64,000 nt of DNA, taken from the NCBI RefSeq assembly GCF_021917145.1, contig NC_061073.1, positions 15,287,507-15,351,506 on the forward strand, written 5' to 3'. This DNA comes from Hypomesus transpacificus (lineage: Eukaryota > Chordata > Actinopteri > Osmeriformes > Osmeridae). The notes under the pieces were generated by a model, which was given only the letters and a program-made list of their open reading frames with translations, was not told the origin of the DNA and searched no databases. Made by a program: the position numbers and the translations under genes. Positions 11,772-22,591 of the stretch are shown piece by piece (position 1 is the stretch's first letter; each line of letters opens with the position of its first letter).

Positions 11772-14137
11772 GGGTCTAAGACATGTAGCTGCTTGGGATC
11801 TACAGGATTCTCCTGGATCCCCCTCCTCAACCCCTGGACTCCTGGTGTAAGTCAGACAGCAGGCTGCCTCTGGAGGGGCAGAACGCTGAGCAGATCGCCA
11901 GCTCTGACTCTCCCAGGACGGGGACCTCTGGTACTGTGGAGACTGCTGTCATGACTGGTTCTGTACGGACATTATGTCTGTCCTGGCCGAGATAAGGGAA
12001 AACTGCAAACTGACAAGTTAACTTCGAAACCAACTTTGAAGACCTTCGAATAACCTCATGATTATTTGACATGGTATTGTTTGAAATAACATTGCAAATA
12101 TGTGGCAGAGAATTATGTTCAACGACAATTGTTCAACTTTTGTTTAAATCTCTGGCCACAACATATGGCATTCAGATATCAGTGTATAGAAATGACCAGC
12201 TGATTCAGATTTTAATATCACTGTTTAATTCTAATGATACTATATACTGTATTTAGACTTATTCTTTTTTTGTAGTTTGGTAGGAGCATATTTTCATATC
12301 CGGGTAGAAAAGATAACATTAAGGCTTTTAATTGGTTACCTCAGCTTATACTGATCAATGTTAATACTTTACAGTACCTTTATCTGTTACAATTGTCTTG
12401 ATTTAAACTGTAAATTGTATTTAGGTAAAACTAACTCATCTTAAGAAAACAAATACTAGTATGTCTTTATAAAAAAACATGGTTAAGCAGCTCTTTTCCT
12501 TATTCTTAGTGATGAGGAATTGTTCAACACACATTGTGTTATTCATAGAAATTCCTGTCCAGCATTTATTTCTGGAGAAAAGTTCCCCTTGTGTTTAACA
12601 GTAACCGAAATGTGTTGTGATTGAAGTCAAAAGATTGTTAAGGGAAACCTTATGTTATTGGGAAACGATCTTACCTGACCAATCATTTGCATGAACAATA
12701 CTCTGTAAAGATATTTATTTGATGAATCTACTTCTCTGGTGGTGCTCTTGTAGCTATGTGTAAATATAACTGGTACTTTAGTTAGCTTCATGAATGTTTA
12801 CTGTTTTGAGGACAACAGCCGGATTGACTTAAGATGTTGAAATTTAAAGAACTTCTCGGAATGAAAGTGATACTAAAAAGAGCAATAACTCAACACTTGT
12901 TATTGCATGCTTCCTTAAGCATGTAGAGCAACTGTCAGATGATCAAAGTGAAACTGTACAAACATGATGACTGTTTATTTATTTATATCAATATTTTGTA
13001 CATGTTTAAGTAAATGTTAAGGCATATTTTAACATTCATATATTGAGAAGTATGTATTTCATACTGTGAGAAGTACAAACATGTTTTCTAGGTGGTGTTA
13101 ATCCTAGTTTTCAGCATGAATTTATCATTCAGCACATTGTACTTTATGGGATTTGAAATCAAACTGTAGATTTACTGTACATACAATTCTGCTTAGGGTC
13201 TTCCCCGAGTTATATCAAAATAACGACACAGTGCAACTTTATGATAAAATCCATTAAATCACAATTTGTGTACTGCATTATCACCATCACTTTATCAAGT
13301 TCTGCTAAGTATAGCTTTTACCTTTTTTCCTTTTGTTGTCTACCTTTAGTATGATTGTTGAACTCGTTTGCCAAAACTAATATGCTAGATATTGTTGGAG
13401 CCAATGTCGTGTCTGATATTCTGATATTGATATTCAGAGTAAAATATGTTAATATTTCCCTGCTTTGCCTAAAACAATTGATAAAATAATCTAGTGTAGT
13501 ACATTTATAATGGTGAAAAAGCTGCCTTTCAGTGGTTTAACTACCTCGGCTTGTTAATCCATTCTTTGCCTTAGAAGAGTTGTGCTGTACAAATACAAGG
13601 TCAACCAAGTCCTGTTGGTAATGTAGACTTTCACCTTGTACACAGGTTATTATTTTTTTACATAAGTCAAAATCTTAATTTGTGGCCAGCAGCACATTGT
13701 AAAGAACACCTAAGAATTTAAATGAGCCAAATACCAATAGTTATGTAGTCAATATATAAATTGTGAAACTCATATGTACTGTAAATGCTTATTTTCTATG
13801 GATTGTTGAAATAAAAGGCTGAATTTATTTGTATTCTATTTTATCGATAAAACATGTGCGTGCTGTTTCCTTCTAAATACTACTATAGAAAAAGGTAAAG
13901 TACTTTTTTTATTACTTTCATAAGTATTTAAATCTTCAATGTTAACGATTGTATCGTCACAGCTGTGAGAAAACAAAGCTTGCAGACAGGTCCAAACGAT
14001 GAGGAAAATATACTCTGACAAGAAATTGGTTATGAACCAGTTCAACTTGAATGTCAGCATGAACAAAACCCTACTTAATTATCAGTAAGAGCAAAGCCTG
14101 TGTCAAAGAAGAGAGACTACAGTGACTGGTCATACTA
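11772..14137 (+). other. RAPSN 3' UTR and intergenic DNA
   Basis: AT-rich DNA without a supportable coding exon. An AATAAA at 13810-13815 followed by T-rich sequence is a good candidate for the end of a RAPSN 3' UTR of about 2 kb; nearer signals may also be used. The TRIM gene begins 320 bp further on. I see no repeat family or RNA gene. Confidence 0.5.
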
Positions 14138-16134
14138 ATGGCAGACTACCTGGAACCTTCACTTTCTGAGGAGGACCTTCTTTGTCCAGTGTGCTGTGAG
14201 GTGTTCAATGTCCCAGTTGAACTACGTTGTGGCCATTTCTCTTGCAAAGCTTGTCTACAGAAACTATGGGCACGGAAAGGATTTCGGGAATGCCCCGTGT
14301 GTCGCACTGTGTCAGTGGTAGAAAGGCCTCCTATCAACTTAGCACTAAAGATAGCCGCAGAATCTTTTCAGGAGCAAAGGACATACAAGAACACAGTGGA
14401 ACTTTGCCTTCTTCACAAAGAAGAACTGAAGCTATTTTGTCACAACGATGACGAGTTAATCTGTTTGGTTTGTCGGTCATCCAGGCAGCATAAAGTTCAT
14501 GAATGTTTCCCTGTGGAGGAGTCTGCTCTGGATAAAAGGGTAAGTCAAAAACGGTTCACTTTGGTGGTTAGGAAAACAAGCAGTAGGCCATATTCTGGCC
14601 AGCAGGTGTGGAAATTTAGCAACACGTTTTGATACTTGCATCCCTTCAGCAAAAGCCTCTGCCCATAGCTTGAATCAACATCATAAATCATCATCATATC
14701 ATTTTTAAACTAATATTTCAGAAAGAGGTCTCTGCAAAGCTTGATTCCTTTCACAAACATCTAAAAATACTGATCAAGACTAAAGAAGATTGGGGGCATA
14801 CCAAACTGTACGTTAAGGTATGTATTTTTTATTCATCAGGTATAAAAATGGCAACAATCACAACAAAAGAAAATATCTAATTCTACTTTGAATCTGCAGA
14901 CTCAAGCAGACCAAACTGAGAAGCAGATCAAGGAAGAGTTTGCAAAGTTACACCAGTTTCTATGGGCGGAGGAAAAGGCTAAGCTGGTGAAGCTGAGAAA
15001 GGAGGAGGAAGTGAAGACCACACTGATTTCTGGGAAGCTGGAGAACATTGAGGAGCAGATAGCAGACCTATCAGGCATCATAGCTGATTTGGAGAAGACT
15101 AGGAGAAAAAATGACTTACTTTTTCTAAAGGTGTGTCTTTTGCTCAACATTTGATCTTTAAAATGTTTAGAAAAATACTTACAAATCTTAATTTACTTTG
15201 ATTTGGTACCCGTATTCCAACTACAGGACTACAAGCAGACTAAGACCAGGTGTGTGCAGTAGAGTCCAATGAATGAAAAATTCAAAGATTTTGTAGTTCT
15301 ACAATCTAAACAATATAATTAATCAATCTAATTTTGGATGATTCTTTTCACCATTTCTTAGGAGCAAATACACCTTGAGGAATCCAGAGAGCTTGAGAGA
15401 TATTCTGATAGATGTAGCTGGACATATCGGATCCCTCAAGTTTCAAACTTGGAGAAAAATGAAAGATATTGTGCAGTGTTGTGAGTTCACATCTTTTACA
15501 AAATGTCCTTCCCATCGAACAGAAACAACTAAAATACCCATAAACACTAATAAATCCGTTCATTTTCACAGATCCAATCACTTTGGACCCTAACACAGCA
15601 CAGTCCAATCTGAGCTTCTCTGAAGAACTCACCTGTGTGGAGTACTGCTCTAAACTAGTCCTTCCAGACAACCCAGAACGTCATACTCACCGAATTGCAG
15701 TGCTGGCCGCTAAGGGGTTTAACTCTGGTAAACATAGCTGGACTGTAGAGGTGGGGCTAAGCAGTGACTGGTACATAGGGGTGGCTCGGGAGTCCATCCA
15801 ACGCAAGAGCACTGTTTTTATGAGCCCATCAGAGGGCTTCTGGGTGATAGGCTTGTGCAATGGAGACAAGTACTGGGCTCAGACCTCGACACGGACCCAG
15901 CTGTCTGTTAGGAACAGGCCTCAACGCATCCTTGTGGAGCTGGACTATGATAAAGGCAGAGTGGTGTTCTTCAACGCTGCAGACCTAACTTCAATACATA
16001 CTTTCAAAGACAGGTTCACTGAGAGGATGTTCCCTTATCTGTCACCCGGCATGAGTCAGAGCGGAAAAAGTTGCATCCCAATGAGAATATGTCCGCTGAC
16101 GATTTCTCGAGTACAATGGCCCAAAACTCACTGA
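14138..16134 (+). CDS. class IV TRIM E3 ubiquitin ligase (RING, B-box, coiled coil, PRY/SPRY), TRIM35/NF7-like
   Basis: Six exons (14138-14539, 14722-14817, 14900-15130, 15227-15249, 15362-15480, 15572-16134) encode 477 residues. The 96-bp, 231-bp and 23-bp internal exons are the usual TRIM class IV sizes. The RING is C3HC4 with Cys16, Cys19, Cys31, His33, Cys36, Cys39, Cys52 and Cys55. A B-box 2 follows at about 89-125 (CLLHKEELKLFC), then a coiled coil through exons 2-3 and a PRY/SPRY domain in the last exon (LDPNTAQSNLSFSE; HSWTVEVGLSSDWYIGVA). Such proteins ubiquitinate partners chosen by the SPRY domain, often in innate immunity. I cannot name the one-to-one orthologue; TRIM35, TRIM39 or NF7-like relatives are possible. 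Its stop is only 154 bp from the stop of IGHMBP2 on the other strand. Confidence 0.93.
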
Positions 16135-16279
16135 GCCGGTTACTTACGCTCAGTATGACTGTGTTAACGCAGAGACAGTGGAACAATGAAAGATTCATTT
16201 CAATCAGCAAGAAATAATTATTTACTGTGGTTCAAGCGTGATTATTACTGTTGAACATTGAAGTGATTTAGACATTTGA

Positions 16280-16285
16280 ATTAAA
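16280..16285 (+). terminator. candidate poly(A) signal ATTAAA of the TRIM gene
   Basis: ATTAAA lies 146 bases after the TRIM stop codon and just before the IGHMBP2 stop on the opposite strand (16289). Cleavage 10-30 bases further on would place the TRIM 3' end inside the last coding exon of IGHMBP2, antisense to it. No clear AATAAA for IGHMBP2 is visible in the 154-bp gap. Confidence 0.45.
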
Positions 16286-16288
16286 AAC

Positions 16289-19200
16289 TCATTCCTTCTC
16301 TTTTGGTTTTGTTTTCCTCTGAGTTGCCATGTCTTTAAGTCTGGAATCCAGTTTTCTGTGCAGATAGGCCTTCTTGTTAGGATCCACTGACTTGTCCTTC
16401 TGTCCACTGCCAGCATAAAGCACGCCCTCTTTGCTTATCCTCATCCTAGCATGGGACTTGGCTTTGTCCCCACAGCCATGAACCTGAATAACACATACAA
16501 CCAATCACCACCAGATATATCATGAATGAGATCAGTTGTAGGTATTTAAGATATTCCCACCTAGAAAAATCGATGTTGTTTTACCTCAGGTATGTGGTGG
16601 CTAAGACAGTACTGTCTATTACAAAACTGGCAGAGCTGTCCTAGTAAAAGAACCAAGGCTTTGCATTTGACAAAACTGCACACGCTCTCTGCCTTCACCA
16701 CAGCACTGATGAGCGCATCAAAGTTGTCTTCCACAGTAGCGGCAGCTGCAATGTCAGAGGCACCTGCTTTTGTACGGCTCTTCCCTTGATGGTGAAGGAA
16801 TAAAACAGTTTACAACATAGCATCAACATGGAGCACATTTAAGTGGTTCACCAAGGAACATGGTTGATTATGTATATTGTGTGTGTGTGTGTGTGTAAAT
16901 TTGACAAACCTTTGGACTTTGCCTTCTTAGTGGGCTGACTTTGCATCGTACGGACAGCATCTTGCTGCTTTTTCAGTTCCATGTTCTCCTCCCTTCTCTC
17001 TCGCTCCCTTCTCATGCGTTCCAGATGGAGAGTCTTTAGGTCCAGTAGGGGTTTATTTGAAGATTCGGCTTTAGGTTCTGGATCAATCTCTTCCACTTCC
17101 TTCGCTGTGGGGTGTGGGGGCCTGTCCCCCACCTCCCCCTTTTCAGGCCCCGGTCCTGATGGTGGTGGTCTGGACACAGTGATGCATCTGTCCCTGCCCT
17201 CTCCCTGGCTCTCGTGCCTCAGCCCCAGCTCCTCAGAGATCTGGTGGACCAAGAGTCTGTCATGGGAGTTGAGCGAAGATGGGAATCGTAGTTCCGGCAG
17301 GTTTGGCTCCTTCAGAAAGCCCTCGATTTGATCCTTGATCTTGGTGTATTTGTTCTTTGTCTGTTCTTCCTCTGTGAGTGTGGAAGAACCGTCCTTGATG
17401 TGAGATCCTGAGGTGGCCTCTCCTCCCTTGCTTTTACTGACAGTTGGGTTCTTGTGTCCCATCTCTACCTTGCCCCCTGGATGACCCCCGACCTTGCCCC
17501 CTGGGTGAGCCCCGGCCTTCTGTTTAGCAGAGGAGGAGCCATTAGTATTAGCATTCGTTTTGGTCTCTTTGTGGTCACGGGTGTAGTTCTGTGGCACGAT
17601 ATCCTGGAGGTACTCGAAGGCTGTCCGGACCTCTCCACCTTCAGTCATGTGGTCAATCAGGGACTTGAGGAAGCCATGGTTCTGTACTGTCTGCGTATCA
17701 CACACCACAGTCAGGTGACGCCTGGCCCGGGTCACAGCCACGTTGATTCTTCTGTCTTCAGCGAGAAATCCAACTTCACCTGAGATAGAATAAACACATT
17801 GAAACCAATTCATCACAGAAAGCCTTAAGCAATATGCAAATATGGCTTTAAGAAAAACGGATTACCTTTCCTGTTAGACCGCACCAATGAAAGTACAACA
17901 GCTTCTTTCTCTCTTCCCTGGAAGCCGTCCACAGACTTGATCTCTAGTTCAGGATGTTTGGCAGAGAGCTTCTGACGCAGTAAGTGTACCTGGAGAGAAA
18001 CAGCAACCAAACTGTTAACCTCTTTCTCAAATCCTCTTTCTCCACATTGGTGTTTTAGTTGAGGTTAACACCACAATGACGTACCTGTAAATTGTACGGG
18101 GCGATAACAGCAATGTCTCTGGCCTTCAACCCAGCTGTGGTCAAGGCGTTTATGTGCAAGTCAACAATGTCCACCTCACCTGGGGATTCATGCTGATGAG
18201 TTTGGTAGAGGATTGACAAAGTGATACGAAAGGTCTCTGGGCTAGATTTCTACTCGGTTGAGTCATAATTGCGTAGTTTGGCGCAGGGGGGGTGGGTTGT
18301 TGTAGAAGGCAAAACGTACCCTGATTGCCTTTCGATTGCTCATCGGCCACCTCCATCTCACTCAGGCCACAGCCTGCCGTGTCAATCAGGAGAAGAGGGG
18401 TGCTGGTCTCTTCATTACTGAGAACGCCAGGAAGATCCCTGAGAAGAAGACAGATAACAACATTACTGACGTCTTATTTAACGCTAGTTAATATTATACA
18501 GTGTTTCCCACAAAATGTGATTGTATTTGTGTGTAAAACTGTGGATCTGAATTTCATAATTTGAAATTGAGCAGCTTCAATTTTGAAATTTGAATTTCTG
18601 AAACTTGAATTATGGATCCGATTTTTTTTTTTTGGAGTGAAAACAAACCTTTTATTTTTTACTGAAAAGGTTATCAAATTGTACTTACTGGATTTACATA
18701 ATTGAATGTACATAATGAGCAAGTTCTTACTTTAACAAGTGTTTCTCAACTGAACAGTGGGCAGTTAGCTTCCCCTGGTACATCTCTTTTGAGGCCCACT
18801 CCATGATGGCACTGTTCATGCGGTACTGCACGGTCAGCATCCGGACAACAGAGTCCCCATACTTCTGAATCAGCCTCTCCATAAGACTGACAGACAACCC
18901 TTTGGCTGCAGCTCTATAAGAGGCAACGATAAGGAAAGCAGTTTTGATCAAAAACAGACTAAATGTATTTGAAATGTCATTGATTAAGGTAAAAGTCCCA
19001 ACAGAGGAAAATGTATTGTTTACGCATGTGACTTGATGGTGGGCGGCAGTTGCTTGTAGTCTCCAGCCAGAACGCACTTCCGTGCTTTCAGCAGAGAGAT
19101 CCAGCAGCTGCTCTCCAGTGCCTGGGCACACTCGTCGATCACCACCCAATCAAAGTGATCCACTGGTAGGTACTTCAGAGGCCCATCAGCAGAGGCACCT

Positions 19201-21570
19201 GGAAACACAGGAAGTGACTTCAGAATGACTTTGACATCACTCCTGTTCATGCGATTAGAGCTACCATGTTAAGACCCACATTCTCAGCAATGGAACACAG
19301 GAAGTGACTTCAGAATGACTTTGACATCACTCCTGTTCATGCGATTAGAGCTACCATGTTAAGACCCACATTCTCAGCAATGGAACACAGGAAGTGACTT
19401 CAGAATGACTTTGACATCACTCCTGTTCATGCGATTAGAGCTACCATGTTAAGACCCACATTCTCAGCAATGGAACACAGGAAGTGACTTCAGAATGACT
19501 TTGACATCACTCCTGTTCATGCGATTAGAGCTACCATGTTAAGACCCACATTCTCAGCAATGGCTGCGATCACGTACCTGTGTTGGTTGATAAAACAACA
19601 TCGGCACGCTTGAGTATCTGAGTGATGGCTGTTGCTTCCCTGGTTCTCAGCTCTTTCTTTAGCTCCCCAACTTCTCGCTTCAGATTAAAACGTTCTCCTT
19701 TGTCACGCATCTTCTTCATTCCCATCTTCATGGTACAGTGAAGGAGAACACAGTTAGTAACAAAAGTTATTGACTACAGTGAAGAACAAGCAATTGCGAG
19801 TGTGGAATATTCAGCTATGCAAACCACATGCTGGTCCAAGCGCTAAACTTACAAAGGCTTTATCGATGTCTTTGCGGATGTCAGCTATGATGTTAGTGTT
19901 GTCGCTCTGGGCTAAGACAGCATCCAGGGAGTGTTTCTGTATGGACTCCAGCAGTCTGGCAGGATGGCCCAGTCTCAGGACCTTGGCCTTGCATTTAGCC
20001 AGGCGCTCTACCAGGTTATCCACAGCAACGTTAGAGGAAGCACAGCACAGGACCTGCAACCATACAGAATGAGAATCAACGGGCACCTAATTAAAAACAA
20101 AGTTAATCATTTAAATTTTACATTACTCATTTTAGCAGACGCTCTTATCCAGAGCGACTTACATTAAGTACAGGGACATTCCCCCCGAGGCAAGTAGGGT
20201 GAAGTGCCTTGCTCAAGGACACAACGTATTTTTTTTGTTTTGCACAGCCAGGAATCGAACTGGCAACCGAACCGACAACCTTCTGATTAGTAGCCTGATT
20301 CCCTAACTGCTCAGCCATCTGACTCCCAATGTATCAAAGCCACGGATTCCTTTTCTCCCCAGTCACAAACACAGCACTGAACGACAGGTAACGCATTTCA
20401 TCAGGATACACATTTCTAGATTCAGGACAAGCTTTACAGAAAACGCCTATGAAGCTGCCCCACTATACCTTCTGTCCCTGTTTTACAGCTTGGAGGATGA
20501 CTTCTAGCACTGTGGTTGTTTTCCCAGTCCCTGGTGGCCCATGAATAACAGCCACTTCCCTCTGAGACAACGCAAAGGACACCGCCTCTCGCTGAGAATC
20601 ATCTAGGCCTTGGTTGAAGAAAGCTACATCACCTGCGCAAAGAAGAGACATGAACTAAACCATTGCACAAAACACTTAGAATGTTGGTTTTTCGAGAGTA
20701 ACCAACGCAACTCAGGATCTAGTTTTTTTTCTCCACAAAGTTTACATTGGATCTATGGAGATAATAATAATAATAACAACATGTAGTATAACTGAAATAC
20801 GAGGCATATCAGAGTATGTGGATAAGGCAGCCTTACTGGATTGTAGCTGGGAAGGTTCTGAGTAGCCAAAGAGAACACCTATCAAACTAGATGCTGGTCC
20901 ACCGCCGTATCCATTGAGTGTATTTAGGGCCCTGCCAACAAAGCAGAATTTGGTCATTGTAATGTTTTCAAAACCACAGCCATATTCCATTCATTAATAC
21001 GCATTCATGGTCCACTGTTTACTCACTTCTTCATGCGTTTGTAGGTGACATCATTTGCAAGCTTCAGGAGGTTATAGAGACCATCCATGTCGATGTTGAG
21101 ACCATCCTGGGTATCTTCAAAAGCTACTGTAATAGATGTCTGGCTGATGCGTGTCACCACCCCAGTACCAATTTGTGAGGATGGACTGCAACCACTCGTG
21201 TCATATAAACCCACAATGTCCCCTGTATAATTAAAGTCAGTAATTTAGTCATCTAGCATTTGTTTCATAATTAACAGAATTACCACATTGATACAGTTCA
21301 ATCAATATATTAACATCTTAAGAATAAAAGCATGTCTGACAACACTTTTTCAACTTTCTTACCAGGCCCAAAGCTGTTACTGGGAAGAACTGAGCTACCA
21401 ACATGCTTCCTTGGCTCAAGCACCAGAAGAGACCGTCCATATAGGCCCGTTGACTGACTTCCTATGTGAAGTTTCAGCAGACACACTCCTTTGATCTGAA
21501 GATCCTTCAGAGAGACACTCTCCTGCCATAGCCTTCAGATAAAACCATGGTTTAACAAATTGTGTTTCAT

Positions 21571-21641
<71 letters not shown>

Positions 21642-21736
21642 GGGGGGGGGGTGTATTACCTTGTCTCCTCAATCTCAGCTTCTCTCTCCTCCTGCAGGAG
21701 CTCAAGGGTCTTTGTCACGAAACGTTCAACTTCCAT
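16289..21736 (-). CDS. ighmbp2: IGHMBP2 (SMUBP-2), SF1B RNA/DNA helicase
   Basis: ATP-dependent 5'-3' helicase associated with ribosomes and tRNAs; human loss causes SMARD1. Fifteen exons from 21736 to 16289: 21736-21660, 21532-21363, 21222-21027, 20931-20837, 20632-20469, 20053-19853, 19725-19578, 19198-19023, 18913-18732, 18438-18320, 18179-18085, 17989-17866, 17779-16910, 16784-16585, 16483-16289. Phases agree and the product is 1003 residues (human 993). Motifs in order: Walker [10 protein letters not shown], motif II DECAQ, motif [35 protein letters not shown], then an R3H domain ([20 protein letters not shown]) and a C-terminal AN1 zinc finger ([20 protein letters not shown]). One intron is a 90-bp tandem array and intron 1 is mostly simple repeat. 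The start ATG at 21736 matches the human N-terminus ([12 protein letters not shown]). Confidence 0.97.
16879..16896 (+). repeat. (GT)n microsatellite in an IGHMBP2 intron
   Basis: Nine GT units in the intron between the R3H and AN1 exons, about 14 bp downstream of the exon 13 donor on the transcribed strand. Confidence 0.8.
19204..19563 (+). repeat. four head-to-tail 90-bp copies filling one IGHMBP2 intron
   Basis: The motif GAAGTGACTT recurs at 19211, 19301, 19391 and 19481, and the bases between repeat without a visible change, so the array is exactly 4 x 90 bp. It occupies almost all of the 379-bp intron between the exons at 19578-19725 and 19023-19198. Identity between copies suggests very recent duplication, or an assembly effect. 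Confidence 0.97.
20122..20327 (-). mobile_element. tRNA-derived SINE, copy A (IGHMBP2 intron)
   Basis: Read on the minus strand, it begins with a tRNA-like head (GGGAGTCAGATGGCTGAGC as box A; GTTCGATTCC as box B), then a body with CTTGAGCAAGGCACTTCACC and a tail with TAAGTCGCTCTGGATAAGAG. It shares this structure with copies at 32961 and 42082. The head resembles Leu/Ser tRNAs. It lies in the intron between IGHMBP2 exons 5 and 6. Compared with copy B it has a few extra bases around the box B side. Confidence 0.85.
21572..21651 (+). repeat. (GA)n followed by a G run in IGHMBP2 intron 1
   Basis: About 29 GA units followed by about 21 G. On the transcribed strand this is C then (TC)n, starting nine bases after the exon 1 donor. 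The whole intron is 127 bp, so simple repeat makes up nearly two thirds of it. Confidence 0.95.
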
Positions 21737-22591
21737 TTCTTCCTAAAAATAATAAGACCCATCTCTGACATCTGACAATAATAGCAACTGCTGATACTGC
21801 ACATCTATACCAAGTAACGCTAGCTCTACCTTGAATGGCAGGCTAAAAACTGAGATGTGTTAGCTAGCTAGACGGTTCAATGTAATGCAATATAATAATG
21901 TCTGTGTGGCCGGGGCTTAATTAATTTACGTAGAAGTAACTTGATAAAGTGCTTGGGCACAGCAGGCTAGTTAATGCTAGTGTATAGCTAGCTAGCTACT
22001 ACCTACTGTGTTTGTAGCTAGTAGCTAGCATATGCTTTGACAACAACAACGCTGGTTTTGCTAGCTAATAAGCTGTAGTCTCTGAATTATATAGCTAGCT
22101 AAAAGAGTCTGATTAACAGCACATGGTTTTGCTTGTCCCATAAGCAAGAAAATATGTTACCTGAGAGATCTGTCTTCTGACAGGTAGTCTACGTGCTTAT
22201 CAGCGTTGCGTACTTAAATTATTACTGTGCAGACTCTTATTGTGGAAAAGCCAGCTAAAGCATGTCATTGAAGTAGGAAGTGTCTTCTTGGAGCTCATCG
22301 AGCAGATGTCAAAAGAGTGACACAGTCAACCTGTGTCTTGCTCCGAGGATTTTGTAAATGCATTTATCCATTGCAATTTTGGTGTCATGCGTTATTTAAA
22401 ATATCGTCTTTCATTAAACTTATAAAGGCGAAAATATTTATTTTGCGTGGTTGTGTCAGCGAATTGTCAAAAGTGATTCCTGCCATACGCACATGCGTCA
22501 AGTTATTATTGCTTTGAAGTGGGTTGGTAGCTAGCTAGCTAGCTGCAGTTAGTTATACTCGAATTGTTTCACTGCACAGACTATAGTGGAA
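21737..22591. promoter_or_regulatory. divergent promoter region IGHMBP2/CHID1
   Basis: The 855 bp between the two start codons hold both promoters and 5' UTRs. TAGC-rich tracts (for example GCTAGCTAGCTAGC near 22529) are common. An NRF1-like palindrome (GCACATGCGTC) lies near 22488. No CpG-island-like stretch is obvious by eye. Confidence 0.5.

Noticed and set aside
19020-19250. Reading frame continuing from the IGHMBP2 helicase exon into the 90-bp array
   Set aside because: A good acceptor (GTTTCCAG) and the human sequence place the exon start at 19198; the rest is intron.
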